7,020 bases of DNA from Actinomycetes bacterium (GTDB lineage: Bacteria; Actinomycetota; Acidimicrobiia; Acidimicrobiales; Palsa-688): contig JAKAXG010000223.1 in the NCBI GenBank assembly GCA_021827225.1, positions 1 to 7,020 on the forward strand, written 5' to 3'. Under the pieces are notes generated by a model. It was given only the letters and a program-made list of their open reading frames with translations, made no database searches and was not told where the DNA came from. The position numbers and the translations under genes were made by a program. The stretch's first letter is position 1; the number at the start of each line of letters is the position of its first letter. Below are positions 1-5,474 of this stretch, one piece after another.

Positions 1-1
1 C

Positions 2-271
2 CGATCTGACGAGACCGCCCAGGTCAACGCCGACGCCTCCACCTGGTCGCCCCAGGTGTGGAACCGGGTCATGAAGACGGCGGTCGGCCGCCTGGTCCGC
101 TGGTACATGCTGCACATCGCCGGGCAGGTGGCCAACCTGGGGGGCAGCGTCTCGTGGCTGGGCCGGGCCCAGTACGAGTACACGGCCGGGCTGGAAGCGG
201 AGCTGCAGCGGCTGCGGGTCGAGCTGGAGCAGTTGAAGGGCCGGGTCGAGGGGATGGAGAGCCAGCCCTAA
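2..271 (+). CDS. Unrecognised protein, C-terminal part (5'-truncated by the window edge)
   Basis: The frame is open from the left edge to a TAA at 269-271, so at least 89 residues of a longer protein are visible. Reading begins R-S-D-E-T-A-Q-V-N-A-D and contains an aromatic- and Trp-rich stretch (Trp in STWSPQVWNRV, then VRWYMLHIAG). It ends in a charged, leucine-heptad tail (GLEAELQRLRVELEQLKGR) that should form a coiled coil. A GTG at 56-58 could serve as a start, but the frame continues upstream without a stop and the upstream residues look like protein of the same kind, so an edge-truncated gene is more likely. No catalytic motif or known family is recognised. The middle segment could be an amphipathic or membrane-associated helix. 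It converges on the protease gene and shares CTAA with it (268-271). Certainty is good that this is coding and low on function. Confidence 0.65.
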   Translation, partial: RSDETAQVNADASTWSPQVWNRVMKTAVGRLVRWYMLHIAGQVANLGGSVSWLGRAQYEYTAGLEAELQRLRVELEQLKGRVEGMESQP

Positions 272-969
272 GCGGTGCAGGCCAGCACGGCGTGACGGGG
301 CAGGCCGTGCAGGAACGACTGCAGCGAGGCGAGGGGCATGGCCAGGCCCTGGGAGCGGGAGGCGTCGAAGGCGAACACCACGCCCACCACCCGGCCGGAC
401 GGGTCCAGCAGGGGGCTGCCCGAGTTGCCCGGCTTCACGGTGTCGCTGACCTCCAGCACCGGGCCCGATACCCCGAGCCCGGTGGCGCCGGTCACCCCGA
501 TCACCTGCCCGGAGGTGACGGTCAGCTGGTTGCCGTCGGGGTAGCCGGCGACGTACACCCGCGAGCCTACGGCGGGGGACGCCGCGCCGGCGGGCGGGGC
601 GACGGTGCCGGCCGGCGGCCGGGCGGTGAGGCCGGCCAGGTCGTAGGGCCCGCTGTGGCCGGCCACCGACGCATTGAAGTCGGTGCCCGACCAGGTGGAG
701 AGTTGCAGCGTCGTGGCCCCGGCCGCCACGTGGCGGTTGGTCACAACGGTCCCGGCGAAGGCGAACGCGGTGCCGGTGGACAGGCAGGCCGGGTTGCGCA
801 CCCGGAAGACGAACCGGCGGGCCTCCGCCAGCAGGGCGGTCGCGGTGCCGGCGTCGGTCAACCCGGCGGGGGCGGCGGTCACGGTCGAGGTGGGCTGCGC
901 CGAGGGGGCGCCGGGGGCGCACGACGCGGCCATCAGGCACAACCCGACGGCGATGGCCGGGCGCCTCAC
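268..969 (-). CDS. Exported trypsin-like serine protease (HtrA/S1C type, no PDZ domain), probable lipoprotein
   Basis: This 233-residue protein has the full chymotrypsin-fold catalytic triad: His80 in TNRHVAA, Asp110 in YDLAGL, and Ser183 in KPGNSGSPLLD, followed by the strand GRVVGVVFAFD. The N-terminus (MRRPAIAVGLCLMAASC) is a signal peptide. Ala-Ala-Ser-Cys17 resembles a lipobox, though position -3 is Ala rather than the usual Leu/Val/Ile, so secretion is better supported than lipidation. A low-complexity Pro/Ala/Thr linker (about 18-36) follows. Cys62 and Cys231 flank the protease domain and could form a disulfide. The protein ends right after the protease domain, so there is no PDZ domain. 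The GTG start was chosen because it gives a complete signal peptide and overlaps the upstream stop as GTGA; the frame stays open further upstream only as a shadow of the neighbouring gene. The GNSGSP motif resembles HtrA and MarP-like actinobacterial proteases. The substrate is unknown. Confidence 0.9.
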   Translation of the reverse strand: MRRPAIAVGLCLMAASCAPGAPSAQPTSTVTAAPAGLTDAGTATALLAEARRFVFRVRNPACLSTGTAFAFAGTVVTNRHVAAGATTLQLSTWSGTDFNASVAGHSGPYDLAGLTARPPAGTVAPPAGAASPAVGSRVYVAGYPDGNQLTVTSGQVIGVTGATGLGVSGPVLEVSDTVKPGNSGSPLLDPSGRVVGVVFAFDASRSQGLAMPLASLQSFLHGLPRHAVLACTA

Positions 970-1565
970 GGGGCGTTCTGGATGGCCGTCTGCAACTGCT
1001 GGTTGGCTGACTCGGCCTGGTTGCAGGTCGCGTCGACCTGGGCCCCTTCCGCTTCCAGGGCGTTGAGCCGGCCGACGTTGCCGGACCCGGCGGCGGCGGT
1101 CAGGTCCGCGTCGAGCTGGTTGGTGGCGGTGAGGCACTGCTGCAGGTCGTCGGCCACGGTGCCGGCGGCCGAGAGCAGCTGCTGCAGAACCGTCGCCTGG
1201 TCGACGGCCTTCTCCTTCTGGGTGGCCACGCTCGATAGCTGGCCCTGCAGGGCGGCGACTTGGGAGTTGAGCGAGCCGATCCGGGAGTTGGCGGCCTGCA
1301 CCTGGCGGATCATCTGCTCCGCCCGGGTCATCTGGGCGGCGTCCAGGCGGCGCCAGTTGCGGGCCGTCCGGTCGTTGTGCCAGGCCAGGTAGCCGAGGCC
1401 GCCGCCGGCCGCGACCAGCACCGTGACCACAGCCACAACCAGCCACCGCCGGCCCCGCGGCCGAGGAGGCGGTCCGAGCGGCGCCGGGGTCCAGGTCAGC
1501 GGGACGAAGGTCTGCGGACCGGGACGGTCGGCCCATCCCCCGTCGGTGAGGCGGTCCTCTGGCAC
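966..1565 (-). CDS. Single-pass membrane protein with extracytoplasmic coiled coil, function unknown
   Basis: This 199-residue protein starts at GTG. Residues 1-40 are Pro-rich and end in a basic patch (RPRGRR). Residues 41-61 (starting WLVVAVVTVLVAAGGG) form one transmembrane helix. By the positive-inside rule the N-terminus is cytoplasmic and the rest is outside. Residues of about 70-155 are Gln/Ala/Leu-rich with heptad-like spacing, suggesting a long coiled coil. Two cysteines, Cys144 and Cys181, could pair outside the membrane. No known domain is recognised. Its stop codon overlaps the start of the protease gene (GTGA, 966-969), so the two are almost certainly co-transcribed and translationally coupled. 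This suggests that the coiled coil may anchor, present or regulate the protease at the cell surface, which is inference. No Shine-Dalgarno sequence precedes the start, but TACACT lies 8 nt upstream, as expected for a leaderless mRNA. Confidence 0.85.
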   Translation of the reverse strand: MPEDRLTDGGWADRPGPQTFVPLTWTPAPLGPPPRPRGRRWLVVAVVTVLVAAGGGLGYLAWHNDRTARNWRRLDAAQMTRAEQMIRQVQAANSRIGSLNSQVAALQGQLSSVATQKEKAVDQATVLQQLLSAAGTVADDLQQCLTATNQLDADLTAAAGSGNVGRLNALEAEGAQVDATCNQAESANQQLQTAIQNAP

Positions 1566-1573
1566 CGGCCCAG

Positions 1574-1579
1574 AGTGTA
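1574..1579 (-). promoter_or_regulatory. Putative -10 element of a leaderless promoter for the coiled-coil/protease operon
   Basis: TACACT fits the actinobacterial TANNNT -10 pattern and ends 8 nt before the GTG start at 1565. This would place transcription initiation at or next to the start codon. No convincing -35 hexamer and no Shine-Dalgarno sequence are visible. The assignment is from spacing and consensus only. Confidence 0.4.
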
Positions 1580-1587
1580 CGGGGCGC

Positions 1588-1593
1588 GATCAT
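1588..1593 (+). promoter_or_regulatory. Weak candidate -10 element for the PIG-L gene
   Basis: GATCAT matches TATAAT at four of six positions but lacks the first T. It ends 6 nt before the ATG at 1600. No ribosome binding site is seen in the 34-bp divergent gap, so a leaderless transcript is plausible. This is the weakest of the promoter calls here. Confidence 0.2.
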
Positions 1594-1599
1594 CCCTGT

Positions 1600-2286
1600 A
1601 TGCCCCGAACCGTCCTGGTGGTCTCCCCCCATCCCGACGACGAGATCTTGGGATGCGGCGCCACCCTGCTCATGCTGCGCGACGCCGGCTGGCGGGTCGT
1701 GAACCTGGCCTGCTCCCTCGGCCGGGAAGCGGTGCGGGCCCGCCGGCGGGCGGAGCTCGAGGCGGCGCTGCGGGTGGTGCGCTTCGATGGGCTGGTCGCC
1801 GACCCGGCCGGCCCGCTGGTGGAGGCGGTGGTGTCGGCCGCGGTCGGGGTGGGCGCCGAGCTGGTCGTCTCGCCCCACCCCGCCGACGGCCACCCGGCGC
1901 ACGAGGCCGCCGGGCGGGCGGTGTCGGCCGCCGGGGCGGACCTGCCGGGCTGCGTGTGGTGGGCGTGGGGCCTGTGGGCCGACCTGCGCGCCCCGAACCT
2001 GTACGTGCCGTGGGGGCGGGACCGCCTGGAGGAACTGCTGGCCGCGCTGGCCTGCCATGCCGGCGAGCTGGCCCGCAACCACTACGACGACCTGCTGCCG
2101 GCCCGGGGCCGGGTGGCGGCCATCCTGGGATCGGAGCGGGTGTTCGGCTACGGCGCCCCGACCGCCTCCGCCCTGCCCTACGCCGACCTTCTGACCGAGT
2201 CCCGCTTCGAGAACGGGGCGTGGCGGCCCGGCCCGGCCCGCCTGGCCGACCCGGGCCGCTGGTCCCCCGACCGGGGCGGGGCGTAA
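1600..2286 (+). CDS. PIG-L (LmbE-like) family zinc-dependent N-acetylglucosaminyl-type deacetylase
   Basis: This is a 228-residue cytoplasmic protein. It starts with a beta strand followed by the family signature S-P-H11-P-D13-D14-E15, giving zinc ligands His11 and Asp14 with Asp13 as catalytic base. The second metal-site motif is H93-P-A-D96-G-H98-P-A-H101, which supplies the third zinc ligand. The conserved Arg-rich helix (GREAVRARRRAELEAALRVV, about 41-60) follows the first motif, as usual. PIG-L enzymes remove the acetyl group from N-acetylglucosamine-type or related substrates. In actinobacteria the family includes MshB and Mca of mycothiol metabolism, but at 228 residues this protein is shorter than those and does not carry enough of their features to be named. 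Residues 119-137 are Trp-rich and may shape the substrate pocket. The ATG at 1600 is preferred over upstream in-frame codons because the HPDDE strand conventionally begins within the first dozen residues and the upstream part is antisense to the coiled-coil gene. Confidence 0.92.
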   Translation: MPRTVLVVSPHPDDEILGCGATLLMLRDAGWRVVNLACSLGREAVRARRRAELEAALRVVRFDGLVADPAGPLVEAVVSAAVGVGAELVVSPHPADGHPAHEAAGRAVSAAGADLPGCVWWAWGLWADLRAPNLYVPWGRDRLEELLAALACHAGELARNHYDDLLPARGRVAAILGSERVFGYGAPTASALPYADLLTESRFENGAWRPGPARLADPGRWSPDRGGA

Positions 2287-2289
2287 CGT
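2284..2289 (+). promoter_or_regulatory. Putative leaderless -10 element for the SDR gene
   Basis: TAACGT fits TANNNT and ends 8 nt before the SDR ATG at 2298. It overlaps the TAA stop of the PIG-L gene. No Shine-Dalgarno sequence lies in the 11-bp gap (CGTCAGCGCCC). The SDR/acyl-CoA dehydrogenase pair may therefore have its own start of transcription in addition to read-through. No -35 element is recognisable. Confidence 0.4.
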
Positions 2290-2297
2290 CAGCGCCC

Positions 2298-3074
2298 ATG
2301 GCCGATTTCCCGCTGCCCTACGTATCGCACGACCTGACCGGCCAGGTGGCCCTGGTGACGGGGGCCAGCTCCGGGCTGGGCCGCCGGTTCGCCTCCACCC
2401 TGGCCGCCGCCGGCGCCGCCGTGGCGGTCGCCGCCAGGCGCACCGACCGGCTGGAGGAGCTGGTGGCGGAGATCACCGGCCGGGGCGGGCGGGCGGTGCC
2501 GGTGGCCCTCGACGTCACCGACGCCGGGTCGATCACCGCCGCGGTCGAGGCCGCCGAGCAGCAGCTGGGCCTGGTGACGGTGCTGGTCAACAACGCCGGC
2601 ATCCCCGACGCCCAGTACGCCACCCGCATGCCGCTGGAGCTGGTGGACCGGGTGCTCGACACCAACGTCCGGGGCCCGTGGCTGCTGGCCTGCGAGGTGG
2701 CCCGCCGGCTGATCGCCGCCGGCTCCGCCGGGCGGATCGTGAACATCTCGTCGATAGGCGCGTTCAGCTACAGCGGAGGCGCCGCCGCCCTGTATTCGGT
2801 TACCAAGGCCGCCGTCAACCGGATGACCGAGGCCCTGGCCGTCGAGTGGGCCCGGTTCAACATCAACGTGAACGGCATCGCGCCCGGAGCTTTTTCCTCG
2901 GAGATGATGGACGGCATGATCTCCCGCCTGGGTGACGTGACCGCCCACACCCCCCGCAAGCGCCTCGGCCAGCCGGCCCAGCTGGACAGCACCCTGCTGT
3001 ACCTGGTGTCGCCGGCGTCGGAGTTCGTGACCGGCACCGTGGTCAAGGTCGACGACGGGCAGGGGTCCCGCTGA
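2298..3074 (+). CDS. Short-chain dehydrogenase/reductase (classical SDR)
   Basis: This 258-residue NAD(P)-dependent oxidoreductase has the classical SDR elements in order. T21-G-A-S-S-G-L-G28 is the dinucleotide-binding glycine motif, ARR (46-48) after the second strand suggests an NADP(H) preference, and N98-N-A-G101 follows. The catalytic tetrad is Asn123 (DTNVRG), Ser152 (NISS), Tyr166 and Lys170 (YSVTK). The Ser-Tyr distance is 14 residues rather than the common 13, owing to a Gly/Ala-rich stretch (GGAAAL) before the Tyr. The C-terminus carries the usual PG (196-197) and V-T-G-T-V-V-K-V-D-D-G cofactor/dimer segment. The length is normal for the family. The ATG is the first sensible start, 11 bp after the PIG-L stop. 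The stop overlaps the acyl-CoA dehydrogenase start by one base (TGATG), so the two proteins are probably made together and act on successive oxidation steps of one acyl or alcohol substrate. The exact substrate is unknown. Confidence 0.93.
   Translation: MADFPLPYVSHDLTGQVALVTGASSGLGRRFASTLAAAGAAVAVAARRTDRLEELVAEITGRGGRAVPVALDVTDAGSITAAVEAAEQQLGLVTVLVNNAGIPDAQYATRMPLELVDRVLDTNVRGPWLLACEVARRLIAAGSAGRIVNISSIGAFSYSGGAAALYSVTKAAVNRMTEALAVEWARFNINVNGIAPGAFSSEMMDGMISRLGDVTAHTPRKRLGQPAQLDSTLLYLVSPASEFVTGTVVKVDDGQGSR
3061..3065 (+). promoter_or_regulatory. Ribosome binding site for the acyl-CoA dehydrogenase
   Basis: AGGGG within the last codons of the SDR gene lies 8 nt before the ATG at 3074. Together with the TGATG stop/start overlap it supports translational coupling and fixes the start. 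Confidence 0.5.
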
Positions 3075-4240
3075 TGGCCGTCGACGCCGACGTCGCCGAG
3101 GAGCTGGTATCGACCATCCGCACCTGGGTCCGGCGGGAGGTGATCCCGGGCGCCTCGGCCCTGGAGCACGCCGACACCTACCCGGCGGAATGGGTGGACC
3201 AGATGCGCCGGTTCGGCCTGTTCGGCTCCCGGGTCCCGGAGGAGTACGGCGGGCTGGGGCTCGACACGCTCACCTACGCCCGGCTGATGGAGGAGCTGTC
3301 CTACGGGTGGATGTCGCTGGCCGGGGTGCTGAACACCCACACCATCACCGCCATGCTCATCCACCGGCACGGCTCCGACGACATGAAGGCCCGGCTGCTG
3401 CCGGCGATGGCTTCGGGAGAAAAAAGGGGGGCCTTCTCGCTGTCGGAGCCCGACGCCGGGTCCGACACCGCGTCGCTGCGCTGCCGGGCCGAACCCGACG
3501 GCGACGAGTACGTCCTCAACGGCACCAAGATGTGGGTGACCAACGGGGAGCGGGCATCGGTGCTGTCAGTGGCGGCCCGCACGCCCGAAGGGGTGACCTG
3601 CTTCATCGTGGAGAAGGAGCCCGGTCCCCGTTCGGGGGGTATCTCCACCTCCAGGAGGATCGACAAGCTCGGCTACAAGGGGCTCGAGACGGTCGAGATG
3701 ACCTACGACGGGCACCGGGTGGCGAAGAGCGCGGTGCTCGGCGGCGACGCCGGGCTGGGCCGGGGCCTGCACTACATGCTGGGCGGCCTGGAGCTGGGCC
3801 GGATCAACATCGCGGCCCGGGCGCTCGGCGTGGCCCGGGCCGCCTACGACGCCGCCATGCGCTACGCCCACGAGCGGGAGACCTTCGGGGTGCCCATCGC
3901 CCGCCACCAGGCCATCGCCTTCAAGCTGGCCGACATGGCCACGAAGATCGAGGCGTCCCGGCTGCTGGTGGAGAGCGCGGCGGCCAGGTTCGAGCGGGGG
4001 GAGCGGGCCGACGTGGAGGCCGGGATGGCCAAGCTGTTCTGCTCCGAGACCGCGTTCGAGGTGGCGACCGAGGCCATGCGCATCCACGGCGGGTACGGCT
4101 ACACCCGGGAGTTCCCGGTGGAGCGCTACTTCCGCGACGCCCCGCTCATGATCATCGGCGAGGGCACCAACGAGATCCAGCGGATCGTCATCGCCCGGGG
4201 CCTCATGAAGCGGTGGTCCGAGGGGAACGCCTCGAGCTGA
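3074..4240 (+). CDS. Acyl-CoA dehydrogenase family flavoprotein
   Basis: This 388-residue protein has the usual length and three-part fold of the family: an N-terminal helical domain (1-118), a middle beta domain (about 119-220) and a C-terminal helical domain (about 225-380). The FAD-binding signature is F-S-L-S-E-P-D-A-G-S-D (121-131), followed by TKMWVTNG (151-158). In the C-terminal domain HERETFG (266-272) and the second signature I-H-G-G-Y-G-Y-T-R-E (337-346) bind FAD. Glu363 in IGEGTNEIQR occupies the position of the catalytic base of short- and medium-chain enzymes. It should introduce an alpha,beta double bond into an acyl-CoA and pass electrons to an electron-transfer flavoprotein. 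Chain length and branching preference cannot be read. It is coupled to the SDR and overlaps the convergent phosphatase gene by 38 bp. An unusual A6G6 run falls inside the gene (3420-3431). Confidence 0.95.
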   Translation: MAVDADVAEELVSTIRTWVRREVIPGASALEHADTYPAEWVDQMRRFGLFGSRVPEEYGGLGLDTLTYARLMEELSYGWMSLAGVLNTHTITAMLIHRHGSDDMKARLLPAMASGEKRGAFSLSEPDAGSDTASLRCRAEPDGDEYVLNGTKMWVTNGERASVLSVAARTPEGVTCFIVEKEPGPRSGGISTSRRIDKLGYKGLETVEMTYDGHRVAKSAVLGGDAGLGRGLHYMLGGLELGRINIAARALGVARAAYDAAMRYAHERETFGVPIARHQAIAFKLADMATKIEASRLLVESAAARFERGERADVEAGMAKLFCSETAFEVATEAMRIHGGYGYTREFPVERYFRDAPLMIIGEGTNEIQRIVIARGLMKRWSEGNASS

Positions 4241-4730
4241 GCTCGACCAGCAGGTCGCTCTGGGCGCCCACCTCCGGGCCGGCCATGGGCCGGGCCGCGG
4301 CGACCGTGGCCAGGGCCTCCTCGAGGGAGCGGCCGGCGTGGATCAGCACCGCCGCGGCCACCGTCCCGGCCCGGCCGATGCCCGCCCCGCAGTGCATCAG
4401 CAGCGTCTCGCCGGCCGCCAGCCGGCGGTCTATCCGCCCGGCCAGCGCACCCGCCTCCCCGGCGGCGGGGGCGTGCAGGTCCGGGATCGGGTACCACAGC
4501 GCCCGGCGGTCCCGGCGCAGCCACTCCACGTAGCGGGGGTAGCGGTCGTCCAGCTCGAACGCCTCGCACAGGCACACCACGCCGGCGGCGCCCACCTCGG
4601 CCATCGCGGCCTCCGGGTCCGGCCCGACGAAACGCTTCCCGGCCAGCCACAGAGCCCCCGGCCGTTCCGGCAGCGGGACCCGGTCCACCCCGCCGTGGCG
4701 GGACCGCCCCGACGGCCACTCGTGCGACAT
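4203..4730 (-). CDS. Protein-tyrosine/dual-specificity phosphatase family protein
   Basis: This is a 175-residue cytoplasmic protein with the CX5R active-site loop L-M-H-C114-G-A-G-I-G-R120-A-G-T. Cys114 is the nucleophile and Arg120 the phosphate binder. An upstream loop, YPIPDLHAP (80-88), puts Asp84 where the general acid of these enzymes lies. The earlier segment VVCLCEAFEL (51-60) matches the core strand of the fold. The size and spacing fit small DSP-like phosphatases; the natural substrate (phosphoprotein, lipid or small molecule) cannot be told. The ATG at 4730 was chosen because it lies 6 nt after TATCTT and GGCGGA. It diverges from the HAD gene across only 18 bp and its tail overlaps the acyl-CoA dehydrogenase. 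No transmembrane segment is seen. Confidence 0.88.
   Translation of the reverse strand: MSHEWPSGRSRHGGVDRVPLPERPGALWLAGKRFVGPDPEAAMAEVGAAGVVCLCEAFELDDRYPRYVEWLRRDRRALWYPIPDLHAPAAGEAGALAGRIDRRLAAGETLLMHCGAGIGRAGTVAAAVLIHAGRSLEEALATVAAARPMAGPEVGAQSDLLVELSSRRSPRTTAS
4232..4246. repeat. Perfect 7-1-7 inverted repeat at the stop codon of the acyl-CoA dehydrogenase
   Basis: TCGAGCT-G-AGCTCGA spans the TGA stop (4238-4240) and lies inside the convergent phosphatase gene. The single-base spacer leaves room for only a short hairpin, and no U-tract follows on either strand, so intrinsic termination is doubtful. It could be a protein-binding palindrome or a chance effect of codon use. Confidence 0.4.
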
Positions 4731-4736
4731 TCCGCC

Positions 4737-4742
4737 AAGATA
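4737..4742 (-). promoter_or_regulatory. Putative -10 element for the phosphatase gene
   Basis: TATCTT ends 6 nt before the ATG at 4730. The intervening GGCGGA could be a weak ribosome binding site, but it would sit right against the start codon, so a leaderless transcript is the more natural reading. The hexamer lies in the 18-bp gap shared with the HAD gene. No clear -35 is seen in the expected place, which falls inside the HAD coding sequence. Confidence 0.4.
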
Positions 4743-4748
4743 GGCGCC

Positions 4749-5456
4749 GTGGATGCCGTGATCTTCGACTGGGGCGGGACGCTCTCGGTGTGGGCCGATG
4801 TCGACATCGAGGACATGTGGCGCCTGGCGGCCCGCCACATCGCCCCCGACCGGGAGGAGGAGCTGACCGCGGTGCTGGTCGAGGTGGAGGCCCGGTCGTG
4901 GGAGCGGACCCGCACCGACCGGCGCTCCACCCGGCTGTCGGAGCTCCTGGCGGAAGCCTCCGCCGCCCTCGGGGTGGACGTGGCCGGGGCCATCCTGGAG
5001 GAGGCCGAGGGCCACCACCTGGACTCGTGGACCCCGCACATCCGCCACCAGCCCGACGCGGCGGCGGTGCTGCAGGAGCTGCGGGCCCGCGGCCTGCGTA
5101 TCGGGCTGCTGTCCAACACCCACTGGCCCCGCCACTTCCACGAGCACTTTCTCGAGCGCGACGGCCTGGACCGCCTGATCGACGCTCGCTTCTACACCAG
5201 TGAGATGGACCACGTGAAGCCGGACCGGCGGGCCTTCGCCCCGGTGGTCGAAGCCCTCGAAGTCGGTGACCCGGGGCGGGCGGTGTTCGTCGGCGACCGC
5301 CTCCACGACGACGTGTGGGGGGCCCGCTCGGCCGGGCTCAGGGGGGTGTGGGTGCGCAACGACCGGACGCCGCCGTTCGAGGTGAGCCCGGACGGGGTCA
5401 TCGACTCGCTGTCCGAGCTCCCGGACCTGATCGCGAAGCTGACGTCGATGTCATAA
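4749..5456 (+). CDS. HAD-superfamily hydrolase
   Basis: This 235-residue cytoplasmic protein carries the four HAD motifs. Motif I is F-D7-W-G-G-T-L, with Asp7 as nucleophile. Motif II is G-L-L-S122-N-T, motif III is the Lys in H-V-K157-P-D, and motif IV is F-V-G-D183-R-L-H-D187-D188-V. Residues of about 15-95 are a helical cap of the C1 type. The residue two after the nucleophile is Gly9 instead of the Asp that acts as general acid in typical phosphatases, so the reaction may differ from simple phosphate ester hydrolysis. The GTG at 4749 was chosen because it puts the motif I strand at the very N-terminus; another in-frame GTG at 4722 would add nine residues and run into the divergent phosphatase gene. 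There is no visible Shine-Dalgarno sequence. The gene ends 18 bp before the CoA-transferase stub. The substrate is unknown. Confidence 0.9.
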   Translation: MDAVIFDWGGTLSVWADVDIEDMWRLAARHIAPDREEELTAVLVEVEARSWERTRTDRRSTRLSELLAEASAALGVDVAGAILEEAEGHHLDSWTPHIRHQPDAAAVLQELRARGLRIGLLSNTHWPRHFHEHFLERDGLDRLIDARFYTSEMDHVKPDRRAFAPVVEALEVGDPGRAVFVGDRLHDDVWGARSAGLRGVWVRNDRTPPFEVSPDGVIDSLSELPDLIAKLTSMS

Positions 5457-5467
5457 TCCGCTACCGT
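5439..5467 (+). promoter_or_regulatory. Putative sigma-70-type leaderless promoter for the CoA-transferase stub and P450
   Basis: CTGACG (5439-5444) shares four of six bases with TTGACA. It is followed after exactly 17 bp by TACCGT (5462-5467), which fits TANNNT. Seven bases later comes the ATG of the stub at 5475. The -35 part lies inside the last codons of the HAD gene. This is the best-formed of the promoter candidates preceding a short leader, and it argues that the stub and P450 are transcribed independently of the HAD gene. Confidence 0.5.
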
Positions 5468-5474
5468 TGCCGGC

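Noticed and set aside
158..172. Perfect 7-1-7 inverted repeat CTGGGCC-G-GGCCCAG
   Set aside because: It lies in the middle of coding sequence and is made almost entirely of G and C. Such palindromes are expected by chance in this composition, and there is no terminator or operator context.
58..1392. A 444-codon plus-strand open frame opposite the protease and coiled-coil genes
   Set aside because: It is a high-GC shadow frame with Gly/Arg-rich, repetitive composition and no domain. The opposite strand encodes a full catalytic triad and a signal peptide.
970..2082. Long open minus-strand extension upstream of the protease gene, through the coiled-coil and PIG-L genes
   Set aside because: It is antisense or out of frame to two well-supported genes. 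It has Arg/Pro/Gly-rich shadow composition, and the real protease has a complete signal peptide starting at 969.
1600..2286. Naming the PIG-L protein as MshB or Mca of mycothiol metabolism
   Set aside because: Only the general family motifs are visible, the protein is shorter than those enzymes, and no other mycothiol gene is nearby.
1260..2297. Open plus-strand extension upstream of the SDR start
   Set aside because: The residues are Arg/Gly/Pro-rich low complexity overlapping the PIG-L gene in another frame. The SDR fold begins just after the ATG at 2298.
3190..4533. A plus-strand open frame of 447 codons within the acyl-CoA dehydrogenase and across the phosphatase
   Set aside because: It is the +2 frame of the dehydrogenase, Arg/Gly/Pro-rich and with no recognisable domain.
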